Assembly (NCBI GenBank): GCA_022605405.1
Contig: JABYQQ010000017.1
Location: 434,001-498,000 of the forward strand
Direction: 5' to 3'
Source of the DNA: Earliella scabrosa
Lineage: Eukaryota > Basidiomycota > Agaricomycetes > Polyporales > Polyporaceae
Length of the DNA: 64,000 nucleotides
Part shown: positions 36,858 through 47,897 of the stretch, one piece after another
Position numbering within the stretch: the stretch's first letter is position 1
Layout of the letters: each line of letters begins with the position of its first letter
Program-made: the position numbers and the translations under genes
The notes under the pieces: model-generated
Told to the model about the DNA's origin: nothing
Seen by the model: only the letters and a program-made list of their open reading frames with translations
The model's database searches: none

Positions 36858-37390
36858 CGCCGTAGTCATTGCTGTCGAGGTCTGCGGTGAAGGAGTCAGT
36901 GTAGCCCTGATACACCGCTTCATGCGGTGCTGACAATGGTGGTAAAGCGTTGAGTTAGTCATACGCACCATTGTGAATGACCAAGCCGATGACGGCATCA
37001 GAGAATATTGTTTTGCCTGGCAATTGCACCGGCTGGAACATCAATTTTGACCGGATGTATGGATTGTACGAGCTGCGGGAACATCGTCGTGCAACACACG
37101 ATGTTGTGTGCAGATGCCGATTGGTTGAGGGCAGAATGACCGCTTGAGACCGCATCTTGAAGTGATGATATATGAGTCAGCGGACGCGAGGTTCTAGGAT
37201 AAGTGGATCATTAATACGGAGTCAATGGAGGCTGTAGTGCACTCACGTCAGCTAAGATGGGAAACTGCAGTCGATACTGCAGTTCCAGGCACACGAGCAT
37301 GCCTCAAGGTCGACAGACATCTATTTTTGTAGCTCTAGGGTGTTGTACAGTGTGAATATGTGTCAGGAAGACGCAGAGTCGGGAACAGTA
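36858..37390. other. spacer with a possible extra 5' exon of the F-box gene
   Basis: The minus strand has an open frame 36955-37155 whose end (GKTIFSDAVIGLVIHNGA) looks coding, followed by a plausible GT donor. It may be the first exon of the F-box gene or a separate fragment. The rest shows nothing supportable. Confidence 0.35.
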
Positions 37391-38264
37391 CTACATCAAG
37401 CCAAGGAAAGAACCGAAGCGAGGCGGAGCGGGTTGCTTCCGATCACGACGGCAAAGCATGTTGAGCGTCTGAAGTTCTAAGCGACAATGTGCGCCCTTGT
37501 GGACAATCAAAGCCTCCACCAGTACGATATCACCGAGTTCAAAGTGCGCTGGGGTTATGGTTTGCATGAGGTGCTCAGCGAGAAATGAGGTAGAAGCGTC
37601 ATAGATGCGCTTGAAGAACTGTACGTACGATCTTCGTCACTGCGTATGACAGGGCACGAAGACGAGTAGGAACGTACTGATAGCTCTTCTGGAGCATGAG
37701 CACGGAATATCTTAACAGACATGTCGCTGACTGACCGGGAACATCAGCACTGCTCAGACATCGCGGAAAGAAACATACCTCCGTGAAGGGTAATGTCGAA
37801 GTGAGATACACGACGTTGTAAATCATCGCGATCCTTGCAGCGAAGCAAGTGCAACGTTACGCAGTCGTCGGTTGGTATGGAGGAGCAAGAAAAGGCCAAA
37901 TCCTCAAGAAACCCAACAAGCCAGATCACAACTGGTATTCCTCGGTTGCAGCGTACATGTTGTTCGCTACCAGACCCCCAGGCGGTGTTGGTGGGTAAAT
38001 ATGGAAGGGAGTAGTGTTGCCGGGATTCATCCGTGTAGTCTAGAAACTTCTGCAAACGTCTTGGGATAGTCAGCATAAGAATCACGAATCGACAGAATTT
38101 CCTTACTCAATGTTGATTGACTTGAACCACGGAGGGATGCAAATGGCACGTGTGAGCGTCGCTTCGTAGGTTGTCAAGGACGGTTCAGTATGCATTGGCG
38201 CTTGAATAGGGCTGAGTTCCAAGGCCATGTCATCGGTGCCGACAGATGCGTTATGAAGGGACAT
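37391..38264 (-). CDS. protein of unknown function, four exons
   Basis: Exons read right to left: 38107-38264, 37779-38059, 37678-37730 and 37391-37618. They join with GT-AG introns of 47-59 bp into 240 codons including the stop. I chose the ATG at 38264 (MSLHNASVGTDD) for its context; the frame stays open up to 38519. Coding looks convincing in the middle and at the end (AWGSGSEQHVRCNRGIPVVI, SFFKRIYDASTSF, HFELGDIVLVEALIVHKGAH). The phrase FELGDIVLVEA resembles the small conserved domain of unplaced mushroom proteins that I cannot name. No known motif, signal peptide or membrane segment was found. Confidence 0.6.
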
Positions 38265-41200
38265 TGTGATAGGAAGGTGCGAGGGAATGGGAATGAGAAC
38301 ACTATGAACCATTTCAAGCAACACGGGAAGAGCTGTATATGTATGGGGAGCTATGACACCACGTACGAGAGTCTTAGTATGACAGATGATGAGTCGAAGG
38401 AACGGCGTGGCGTGGCACCGATGAGACGCTTCGAGAGTAGCCCACACTATGACTGTGTGTCCGTCTAAGACCGACGCAGGCGGTGCTACGATGATGCCAA
38501 CTTGACGGTGAGAGAACATGAATACCCGTACAAATCAGCCTATCGTCATGACTCAAAGTAAGGAGATAAACGCACGACATGGTTGTTTAACGGTGTCATC
38601 ACGGTAGACGGTGCGACCACGGACCGTGCGTGAGGACATCCGTTGACCCGACGCTCAGGCGCGATCGTGGGCGAGAACACAAGCGCCCCTCTCAATTGAA
38701 CGAACCGGTGTAGAGAGAGAACACGTCTTGAATGGTACTGCGCAAGTGCTACGAGATCGCCTACGTGTTGTTGAGGAGATTGACAGCGTGAGGTCATGGA
38801 CAGCGACGTGTAGCGTCTGACGGTGGACTCGTGGAGGAGGGTGGACGGATAGTCTCACGTCTCTGGGAGTGAGCCTCACGCTTATGAGTGCGCGCAACAA
38901 TGCCATCGTTCCGCACGCGTCGAATGCGGGTCCCGCAGCGCAGCCTGTTGTCCAACGGTACGACGAGATGTTGATGATGGCACAAAGACGTGCACGAGGA
39001 CAGGGACGGGTAGAGGTGTGGCGTCAGGAATGTTATCGTGGCGTCGTGGTGCAGGGAGATGTGTTATGAAGGGCGGAGACGAAGAGAAGACGACGAAGAC
39101 GTGGAGAGGAAGGGGGCGGAAGAGGGCGGACACGACAGACCCGGCGAGGAGTTCCGAGGTATGCACGTTGAATAGGGTGTATACACGTCAACGATATCGT
39201 GGCCAAGGTCCGGGACGACTCATGACTGACGGAGGACGTTTGGGCAACGCGCAGAGCGGACTCGCACGGCACGGGAGAGACGGGTGGAAGGTGCGTGATG
39301 GACGTGAAAACGACGGTGACGAGTGGTATGGTGTGGCGGCTGGGTTTGTGTTTGGGTGCAACGGTGTTGAATATTGCTTATGCAGGCTGACCATGCGTAG
39401 TAAAGTCCAGTGAAGCCCGACACGGGCTTATAGGAGCTGAAGACACCGCGTCTGAGGCTGTGGCGCGTGTGGAGGACTGGAGACGATTTCGACGTCCCAG
39501 GTGCTGGCTGGAGACATGTCCAACAGCGGACTTGAGATGGCCCAGATGGGATGGGCGCACCCAATGGCTTGACACTGGAATCGCGCGTTGAGGCAGCAGT
39601 GGAGGTGCGGGAGAGGTGAGGTGCACGCGGACGCAGAATGCTGGCCGTCGGTTGAGGATGTTGTGCGCGTGCTACAGAAGTGCAGATGAGGGAACACGTT
39701 GAGACTCAAAGATACGAGCACCAACACTACACACCTGTCACTGGTTGAAAGACTTGAAGTATGCGAGGGAGTGCTCGTATGCACGCGTAGACATGAGTTC
39801 AGAGGTGTCCTAAACCGGCATCGTCCGTCATGGAAGCGTCCTTCACAGATCGCTAGCTGAAACAGCACAGGCAATGTGCACATTTGAGAGGGAGTCGGAG
39901 CCGAAGCTGGAAGGACATCCAGACTGGTGAACGAGGGAAATAAGCACGACGGCGGTCAAAGAACATGAGGGACGAGAATTGACATGTGAGACACTGGTGG
40001 TCGCAACCACGAGGCGCCAAACGGTTCCACCGTGAGAGCGCCACGTTCAACACCGACGTCATGTTCATTTTCGTATCTCTTCCTCGTCGAAGACTGTGGC
40101 AAAGCTCGTCCTCCTCCTCCAACTCTCTCATTGGCGACGTAACACGACCTCCTCAAAGCTTGTCCCACGTCCGCCCCCCTGCTAGTTTCGCGAGACACCT
40201 GCTACGTTCGCAAGGCGTGTCGCTGTACATCTCTCAGAGCCAGAGCTACTTCATCAAGAGGAAAAGTGCGGGAGGGACTCGGTCTGGAGCATTAGAGGTA
40301 GGTGACCCTTCATGTTCTTGTCTGCGATGCGTGACCTCATTACCTTGTCCAGACTTGTTCGACTCTACCGATTAGCCATCGGATCTTGTACTCTTGCAAG
40401 AGGTCTTTCCACTTTATTTAAGGCTGAGCAAGTTGCGTCGAGAACGCAGGCAACAATCGCGAGGAGATGAACGAGGGAGAAGTCGCGGTGAACCCGACCT
40501 TTACAACCGACCAGGACGTTGTCAATGCCAGGCACACGTTGTCCCTCGGCCCTCCACGTATATCTCGCTTTTACGACCCATCCCCCCGCTGCCTTGGCCA
40601 CGTGGCCCGGGAAACACTGTCCCCCGTCCTTCACCCGTATGACAAGAGTGCAGCCTTCTGCACATACGGCAGACGTCGTGGATGCGTCTGGTGACACCTT
40701 CGCTCCACTCGACCACCGGTCTCTTCCCTTCGAGCCGTCTCTCCGCCGTCAAGGATGGATCTCCGGACACAGTCCTGTGTCTCTCTCTCATCTACGAGGG
40801 CTCCAGCGGCTTTACCATACCAGGTTCTTGCCTAGCCACGTCGTAGTTGTTAGAAAGCATTGCTCCGTTCCCCACAAATCTCAGAGCCCTTGGTCGGTCC
40901 TGCGACACATCCTCCATGCGACCTGCGTCGTGTGACGGCGCGTAACTGATGTTTTGTCCGCCTCATGGCCTGAAGGACCTCTACCATGACATGTCTTCGG
41001 CCTTGCCACATTCACGACGCGACGACGATACCTGGTCCGTAGCCCACGGCCTTTTACACCCCCACGACGAACGCTGTGCATACTACTGATGCACATGCGC
41101 TCTTCCCTCCGCGTATCCTGCGTTCTCAAGAACATCCGTTTTGTGGGATTCAATGACTTCGGCGAATTCTTCGGCGTTATGTACGATATCAGACCTCCCC

Positions 41201-41667
41201 GATATGTTTTAGGTCGCTGCAAGTCGCCCGTACGAAGCAGCCACGCCTTCCACGGCTCTTACCCGCATGACGCCTCTACAATCTTCACGTTGTTGGTATG
41301 GGTAACCGCTGTTGTTCGCTGGTCCGACCTTGGATAAGGCCTTCTCCGAGGACGGACTCAGTACGCGCCTTCCTGCGACCAAATTCCTGCCTCTGCGAGG
41401 ACGAAAGGTCTCTCTTTAGGACAAGACCTCACGTGTAAGGGCAAAGCTGTAGTCAGTCCTCGTTTAGCCGTGCAATCCAGTCATCCTCCGCTTATAACAA
41501 ACCTCTTTGACGCATATGAGAAGCTGGGGCACCGTGCCTTGCCTCAGCTGTTCCGTTATTGGGCACGAGCTTTGTTGTTCGTTCATATGATGTATCTGAG
41601 AGGCCACGAGCAGACATGTGTGGAATAGAATGTATGACCTGTTGGATGCGCACGTACAGCACGAGAA
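38265..41667. other. spacer with a strand-composition switch
   Basis: About 3.4 kb without a supportable gene. From roughly 38600 to 39900 the + strand is purine/G-rich; from roughly 40000 to 41500 it is pyrimidine/C-rich. Open frames in the two halves are low-complexity and lie on both strands. No inverted or direct long repeat was seen that would explain the switch. Confidence 0.45.
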
Positions 41668-41964
41668 CTATGTCACTGACGTGTAGTCAGTATGGGAGAA
41701 CGAAAAGATATCTAAGAGCCAACGCGTCAAGCGATCTGAGGGAGAGCAGATGTCAACATGGATAAGTAGCCGACCTTGACTGTTATTGAGGAAGGAGTAA
41801 AGCCAAGTCACCAAGAGCTGTGTCGGGCCATCACAATTGATAACAATCGTACAAGAACGTTCAGAGAGGTGATGATACAGCGTGATTACATCTGAATTTG
41901 GTGGAACTACGACGTCCTGTAAGAGACGGAGTGTGAGTGCAGGTGCACTAGGACACTGGGACAC
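41668..41964 (-). CDS. small open frame of unknown function, possibly an F-box/LRR fragment
   Basis: 98 codons (MSQCPSAPALTLRLLQDV...), with an optional in-frame 39-base intron. The segment LTLRLLQDVVVPPNSDVITL resembles repeats of mushroom F-box/LRR proteins, but it is too short to be sure. It may be a remnant or an exon of a larger gene. Confidence 0.3.
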   Translation of the reverse strand: MSQCPSAPALTLRLLQDVVVPPNSDVITLYHHLSERSCTIVINCDGPTQLLVTWLYSFLNNSQGRLLIHVDICSPSDRLTRWLLDIFSFSHTDYTSVT

Positions 41965-42032
41965 ATGTCAGACTCTATGAAACACGAGAATATATGAGAG
42001 ATCCGTACCAACTTTGTTATGGAACGAAAGAC

Positions 42033-43154
42033 TCAAATGGTTTTAGATCGAGGGCGAACTGCAGACCGTCTGACGTTAACGATAGCGTCTGAATAACGTT
42101 GCGAGTGGGCCGCCGAGGGATTGTGTCCAATGGGTCCGTAACATTGGGATTGGAGTACCAGCATAATCGGCATGGTAATGATTCCGGCGGGGAGTATTTC
42201 ATCACGTTCAATGCAAGCATCCTCGCAAGCGAAGGAAGTCCAGAGGCGCCACGCTATCATGTATCCATATGGCGGTCTTCTCTGATGATACGCAGTCGAA
42301 TAGGAGTCGCAAAGTGGGTCGATAAATACGAACAGAGAGCCACGGTCTCCAAAATACCGTCCTTGACCGGGACACAGAAATAAGCGACGGTGACAGGGGA
42401 TCACATACTCAACGAGGCCGTCTGCGCCGCCCTTAGCAGAGCAATCGGGCCATTCGCTGGGGTCTACTGTGAATGTGAAATTGTGCTGAACCATGGTAAT
42501 GAGGTCTTCGTAGTCGGAGGGCTCCATAGACTCCAAAGCAAGGTCCGAAACGAAGCTTTTGCGAGCGAGAATAAGATGAGGATAGGCGCAGGCGATGGTG
42601 CTGGCAGTGACAAAATTCATGAGGGCGGTCGTCCAAGAACTCCCGATTGGGGAACATGCACCCGCGACTCGCGATTCGTTGACGCAGAGCCGCTTCCCTG
42701 AGTCGGTGATGAAGTAGGCGCGTCTTCGGATGTTGCGATGACGTTTGAAGGGCCCAGGAGGCACGGTGACGCCGTCGAAGTAGACATAGGGAGATAGGAA
42801 GGGCGAGTACGAAAGGTACTCGAGAACTGGCTGGAACCATGCGCTGTCTGTGTAGACGTCGAGAGTGGAAGGACAAAGGGAGCGGTCACGGAGGATATAT
42901 GCCAAGGCGAATAGACCTCCAATGACTGCATGACAGTCGGTAAACACCCGCAAAAGTTCTCGAGGACATGGGATGTACTTCTCCAACATTCGGTATAGCG
43001 ATCGGCGCAGTTCTGCGGTCACAGCTATGCACGTTCCACGACATATGCTGCGCCACTTGAGTAGCGTTCTCATGTCTAAGCGCGACAAAAGAACATCGCT
43101 CAGTGACTTATCGAATCTTGCGACGGACTCGTTAGCAGAGGGAATGAACTGCAT
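42033..43154 (-). CDS. F-box protein with a nucleotidyltransferase-like segment (2)
   Basis: Single open frame of 373 residues from the ATG at 43154; a short upstream exon cannot be excluded because a CAG acceptor-like site follows this ATG directly. Degenerate F-box near residues 14-55 (DKSLSDVLLSRLDMRTLLKW, then RSICRG). The following segment CHAVIGGLFALAYIL and STLDVYTDSAWF aligns with ISGSVALKFF and HDLDIYVPD of the gene at 35752-36857, and TALMNFVTASTIACAYPHL with TLVMNFITPDACACGFPDG. The two are therefore diverged paralogues on the same strand. Here the first Asp of the Asp-x-Asp pair is replaced, so any catalytic role is doubtful. Substrate-recognition in SCF complexes is the likely role by family. 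Confidence 0.7.
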   Translation of the reverse strand: MQFIPSANESVARFDKSLSDVLLSRLDMRTLLKWRSICRGTCIAVTAELRRSLYRMLEKYIPCPRELLRVFTDCHAVIGGLFALAYILRDRSLCPSTLDVYTDSAWFQPVLEYLSYSPFLSPYVYFDGVTVPPGPFKRHRNIRRRAYFITDSGKRLCVNESRVAGACSPIGSSWTTALMNFVTASTIACAYPHLILARKSFVSDLALESMEPSDYEDLITMVQHNFTFTVDPSEWPDCSAKGGADGLVEYVIPCHRRLFLCPGQGRYFGDRGSLFVFIDPLCDSYSTAYHQRRPPYGYMIAWRLWTSFACEDACIERDEILPAGIITMPIMLVLQSQCYGPIGHNPSAAHSQRYSDAIVNVRRSAVRPRSKTI

Positions 43155-43700
43155 ACAAAGGGACGAACATGGTGCGGGGGTTCAGAAGCCGCTGAGGGGA
43201 CGTCGTAAAAGAGTCGAAGCCCAAAGTGGTATGCATGTCGAGCTTTGAGACTACCATCAGCAATGTTGAAACGCACATTATAGACTCTGCTATTACTATA
43301 CCTTATGCGCTGAAGAAGGACCATTCAAATCAGGCCCAGACTAGGTCAAAGTTTGCATGTTATATAGCTGCGTGTATGATCAAGCTCATTAATCAGCGGG
43401 GGAACCGACTCAGTCACTTACTTACAGTACTTTATCCCGGAGCGCCACGGCCGACGAATTATTGTTCTTAGGATACAATCTTAGGGCTTGAATAGATACA
43501 ACGACGCTTTGCTCCGGACGGATAGGTTATTTCCCGCACCGCGGCTGAAGGGACGAGTCAGAGTCCCAACTCCACGTTGTCGGAGAAATGGCGGGAGTGA
43601 TGAATAAGAGTCGATTTGACGGATGAGTCGACATCTATGACCAGACCAAACCCATTTATAGAAGAACATAAAGCGTAGATACCGAGACGTTAGTTTCGCG
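43155..43700. other. divergent intergenic region between F-box and kinase genes
   Basis: The F-box gene (-) and kinase gene (+) are transcribed away from each other, so both promoters lie here. No TATA box at a convincing position. No gene found. Confidence 0.4.
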
Positions 43701-44995
43701 ATGGAATACAAATGTGAGTATCTGCCAAAGTGAAGTGATGAAAGACAAACTGACACATACAAGACGAAATCTTGAACCTCGTCGCTCGCGGCAGGACAGG
43801 GGCAGTATACAGGGCACTTGATCCGACCGCAAACAACATCATAGCCATTAAGACTCCCATCTGCAAAGAGGGTCGGTACTCACTACTAAACGAAGTCCGT
43901 TGTCACCGAGTTCTGCAGAAGTTGCCCATTGAAGCATATCGGTGAGTCTACGAATTCAGCGCGTTTATGCAGATGACTTGAAGGAGAGTCGCAGGTATAT
44001 ATGTCCCATGCTCGAGTACTCGGCTACGCGGAACTGTGAATACATCGCGTTTCACTTGATGGGCGCAACGGTGCAAGATATATTGGTCAAGTTCGGTGCT
44101 GAAGCGTTCACGACAGAGGAGTCGCACATGATTGTTACAGAAATAGCCACTGGCTTGCAATGTGAGTCCGGCGTATGCATCAAGGCATTGTACTCACCAG
44201 TCTCTAGTTCTGCATGAATACGGCATTATACACGCAGACGTGAAGTCAGACAACGTCATGGTATCTGTGAATACTGCCAGTCAGATAGCATCCAGATCAC
44301 GGGGTGGACTACGCACGGTATGTTATATACTAGTTCCTATACAGCTGATGAGTTTAGTATCGCTCAGGTCTTGTCTAGTATCGAAGTTTACCTTGTGGAT
44401 CTGAGCGATGCCCAATATGCAGTAGCCATTTGCCACGGCATCGTTGGTGGAATTCAGTATAGGGCTCCAGAAGTTACGTTAGGTGCGTGTCTGGGTGCAT
44501 AAGCTCAGGATAAGCACTGAACGCGCATCAGGACTTCCATGGACTGACATGGTTGATAATTTCGGGCTGGGCTGCATAATGGCAGAGCTTCGCCTTGGTT
44601 ATCCCCTCTTCCCTCCCACAGAGACGATCGCGGAGCGGTTAACGGTACTATGGAAACGTCTCGAGCCATTCCCGGAGGGTTTAGTACTGGCTGCTGGTCC
44701 TGCGTTTGCAAAGTTCTTCTATGAAGAAGAAGAGCAGTACAAAGTCCTTATGACTAGACCTGATGTGCACGCCGCAATGAGGCGTCGAAAGTTGCACGCG
44801 TTACCTCGGCTGCAGGTGAGGAAGTCACTGTTGAAAATAGACACAAGACTCACCTCAACGCAGGAGTTGATGCCTGATAACAGATACAGGGTGTTGTGTC
44901 TAGGTCTCATGCGCCTCGAGCCTCAGAAGCGAGTGCTACTCAGCGATGTGATGGACACTGAAGGAAGCCTGGAACGCGGGAGTTCGGAAGAATGA
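43701..44995 (+). CDS. diverged protein kinase (CMGC/SRPK-like)
   Basis: Seven exons (43701-43713, 43764-43941, 43995-44161, 44208-44317, 44368-44482, 44532-44815, 44864-44995) give exactly 333 codons including the stop. Kinase motifs in order: glycine loop ARGRTGAVYRA (first Gly replaced by Ala), the ATP-binding Lys in IIAIKTP, helix-C Glu in LLNEVRC, catalytic loop IIHADVKSDNVMV (HADVKSDN for HRDLKxxN), magnesium site VYLVDLSDAQ (DLS for DFG), IQYRAPEV (APE), and DNFGLGCIMAEL. All essential residues (Lys, Glu, catalytic Asp and Asn, metal Asp) are present, so it may be active. The catalytic loop resembles SRPK-like kinases expanded in mushrooms. The 48 bp intron 44816-44863 is in frame and could be retained. 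Confidence 0.8.
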
Positions 44996-45207
44996 CGAGC
45001 TCAGGGTGTAAGGGTAGAAGGTGACGCGTCTGAGGCGCCCGTCTCCATTGGGAAACGAGTGAGAATATCTCGTACACAAGCGCCTGACGTATCGAGAGAT
45101 ATTACACCTTGTCCACACTAACTCGCAACACCACTGAAATGTTGAAAGAAGGAGTAGTGTATTAGGTTTGATTGTAAGATGTGAGTCACGACTTCCACTT
45201 CTATTGC
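44996..45207. other. short spacer downstream of the kinase
   Basis: No signal seen apart from the presumed kinase 3' end. Confidence 0.3.
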
Positions 45208-45486
45208 TTACTTCGTCAGCGGTGAGAACTGCGAGCGAAGCGTTCTCCCGAAGTTCCGCAACAGTCCAAGTTCCGCAACCTTGTCTAAGGCTATAGGTAC
45301 GTAGTCAGGGTGCATCATCTTCCGTGGGCCCAGACGCGTTGAATTCGCGATGTGCACAGTCCCGATGGGTTTTGCAGGAGAAAGCTGCTCTACTAGTTTT
45401 GAGGTATAAGTCTTGCTGGAGTTCCTTGAACGCTCTCCAGTACTCTTCATTCGCACAGAGCTATCCGTGTCACGCTCGATGTCCAT
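45208..45486 (-). CDS. small open frame of unknown function
   Basis: About 92 codons from a Met (MDIERDTDSSVR) to a stop at 45208-45210. The end (KMMHPDYVPIALDKVAELGL) looks like real coding. Upstream, another frame encodes PPKIILIGGSSSFILGVW, which would join through an intron I could not define. It may be the 3' part of a larger minus-strand gene overlapping the C2H2 gene start. Confidence 0.3.
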   Translation of the reverse strand: MDIERDTDSSVRMKSTGERSRNSSKTYTSKLVEQLSPAKPIGTVHIANSTRLGPRKMMHPDYVPIALDKVAELGLLRNFGRTLRSQFSPLTK

Positions 45487-45600
45487 GAATACTTTCCACA
45501 CTCCGAGTATGAAAGAGGAGCTTCCCCCTATAAGGATGATCTTTGGAGGTACGCTAGCCTCCTGAAGTTAACGTCGAGAAGCTTCAAGTTGTAGACAACG

Positions 45601-46465
45601 TTGTCAGAGGAACTTTCGACGCCGGTGCCTCCTGACCGCGTACGAGGCAGTCCACGGTCATCAGTCACGCGAATCGCTGCGGCACAGTCAAACCTCACTC
45701 GCACCGAGAGGTGGTCGACATTGCCGTCACTACCACAAGTCAACAACCGCGTCATGACCATGTTTGAGCCCATCGTACCCCCGGTGCAAAATACCGCAGG
45801 TATGGCTCAGGTTTCACCCGCTCCTTCGGTGAGTGTGAAAACATATGTGAGGATGGGTCGGGATTAATTCATGTGAGGCTGAACGTCATGATCTAGAGGG
45901 ACTCAGCGACTTGTCGCTATAATGGCACTTCAGCGAAGATGCTCTCTCTCGGGGCGACAACGTGCACAATCACACACGAATATGAGAGCCGTGGACAGTT
46001 GTTTTCAGCGAATTCCGTCACGTTGCCTTACACTGGACGCCCGGCAGTGGCCAACGGGGGACAGGTCGGATCATCGCATGCAGGTCATAGTGCTATGCTC
46101 GCTGTTGCGGAGAACTCAAATGGGAGTCGCCACAAGTGTCGCGTCTGTGGCAGAGGGTTCAATCGTCCAAGTGCTTTGATGGTACATATTCCTAGTAATC
46201 CGGTCTTCTTGACCGAGTCACTGACTGCAGCGCGTCAGACCCACATGAATGGCCACACAGGAAATCGACGTACGTTGTTACGCCCCAGGTCTGAGGAAAT
46301 GCTGACAGTGTTGATCATACAGCGTTCAAATGCTTGAATCCGCAATGCACCAGGGCATTCAGCGTCAATAGCAACATGCATCGTCACTTCAAAAAGTGTA
46401 CTGTCAACGATGCTCAGCTCGCACAAGAGGAGGCCGAGCAAGCAGAGCTGAACAAGACCCAGTGA
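45601..46465 (+). CDS. C2H2 zinc-finger protein, two fingers
   Basis: Four exons (45601-45799, 45934-46181, 46239-46269, 46323-46465) join into 207 codons including the stop. The N-terminal part is Ser/Thr/Pro-rich. Finger one is CRVCGRGFNRPSALM plus THMNGH, rebuilt exactly across an intron; finger two is CLNPQCTRAFSVNSNMHRH, also preceded by an intron, with a TGNRPF linker between them. The C-terminus is short and acidic. Probably a DNA-binding regulator. An in-frame Met at 45754 could be the start instead. Confidence 0.75.
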
Positions 46466-46610
46466 ACCTCACAAAATGACAGTGAGCAATAACTTGAATG
46501 CTCCCTATCTGCTCGAGGGGTGGTGCTTAGACGGACGAAGTGGACTGAGCTGCATAAACGAGATTGTAAATACTAGGGATTTCTTGTGCAGACGAATAGC
46601 TACATCATAG

Positions 46611-47466
46611 TTACCGATACAATGCAAAGTACTCGCAAATGTCGGGTATATCGGTAGGTAAGACGTTGATGTAGTCAGGGACTGCAGTACAGGCTAATTT
46701 CATGACGACGACGGGCCCTGGCCAGGGCTTTGGAGTGGGAGTGCGGTCAGCGATCATTGTAGCGATAGCTCGGTTATGGAAGTGATCCCGCACGAAAGAT
46801 TCAAGACAGAAGAATACTTGAAAGGGAGAATGTAGAAAGGACATACAGCAGCCGAATTGTAGAATGAATGAAGCATACGGGTAGAGGAACAAATCGTCAA
46901 GTACTGGGACGAGGAAGCGCGACGTTGGATCGTCCGGGTTCGGAATCAAAGGCACCTGCAGAAACTGAATCTCGTCTACGGGGCGATATGAGTATGACAT
47001 GAAGCTACAAAACTGCAATACATACCCAACGTCGGATGAGCAACCATGGCCACAACATTCGAAATGGGATCGCCCAACGGAGCAGGAACACTGTGAGGCT
47101 GACGAAGAGGTTGAGATTCTGAGTCTGCGCGAGGTGCTTGTCCGCCCGAACGACGGAGTTCTCCCAGAACATGCTCTACGTCTTGTAGAGCTGTACCATC
47201 GCACACTAGACCGTGACGAGGCCAGTCCTGGGTGCGGATGATGGTGAGATTAGTCATTGACGAGATTCGGACGAACTCGCCTGTAGAAAGTGCCCAGGTG
47301 AGCAATATGCTGGACCGTTCTTACAGTGTGAACATTGGAAGATGGTGGCGATGCCGCATACGGCACAACGAGGTAGTTGTATGAGTTGAAGCGCAGTTAA
47401 CGGATGCGGGGTCGGAGGTAACAGGACCCCTGTTGTCTCTGCTGAGGGAGTAGCGCGGTTGTTCAT
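46611..47466 (-). CDS. MYND-type zinc-finger protein
   Basis: Three exons read right to left: 47281-47466, 47026-47227 and 46611-46975, totalling 251 codons including the stop. The MYND finger is CAVCGIATIFQCSHC, then YCSPGHFLQ joined to DWPRHGLVC, giving the full C-C-C-C-C-C-H-C ligand set. The intron in the finger uses a GC donor (CAG-GCGAGT) and a normal AG acceptor, a rare type. The remainder, with NRAIATMIADRTPTPKPW and WPGPVVVMKL, is typical of mushroom MYND proteins of unknown function. MYND fingers bind proline-rich partners; no SET domain is present, so it is not a SMYD methyltransferase. Confidence 0.75.
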
Positions 47467-47702
47467 TCAGAGTGTGTTGAAAGTTATCTGAGTCCTGAGT
47501 AGCCATGCGGACTCCGTCACTCAGGTATTTATGCAGTAGACAGTGTTGCAAATTCTTGTCGGGCGTGAGTCTGACACGAGAGACGAAGACCTGATCCCGA
47601 CGCCGTATGCATAGGCAAAGTACACTCTGCCACAGTCTTGGAGCCGATATCCCTGGCCACCGGGATACACCGATCCGTCAGACCTGATCTAGGGAGACTA
47701 AG

Positions 47703-47897
47703 TTATATCGAACTCGCCGAAGAAACGCTCGTTGGAGGACGCACAGGAATATGCTCAAAAAATGGGTCTATACGATACAGTAAAGTACATCTGGACTCGC
47801 CTGTGAACATACCAAGCGCATCTATCCTTCCAGGCTGAAGCGCTGCACAGAATGCGAGCACCTTCTTGCGCGTCAAGTCGATGGGATCGAACGACAT
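47703..47897 (-). CDS. small open frame of unknown function
   Basis: 64 codons starting MSFDPIDLTRKKVLAF. A 45-base GT-AG intron would join ALQPGRIDAL to DPFFEHIPVRPPTS. It is probably one or two exons of a larger gene whose other parts I could not connect. No family recognised. Confidence 0.3.
   Translation of the reverse strand: MSFDPIDLTRKKVLAFCAALQPGRIDALGMFTGESRCTLLYRIDPFFEHIPVRPPTSVSSASSI

Noticed and set aside
44483..44995. Single-exon kinase C-terminus through 44816-44863
   Set aside because: The 48 bases are in frame but have GT-AG ends and interrupt the kinase alignment; more likely an intron.
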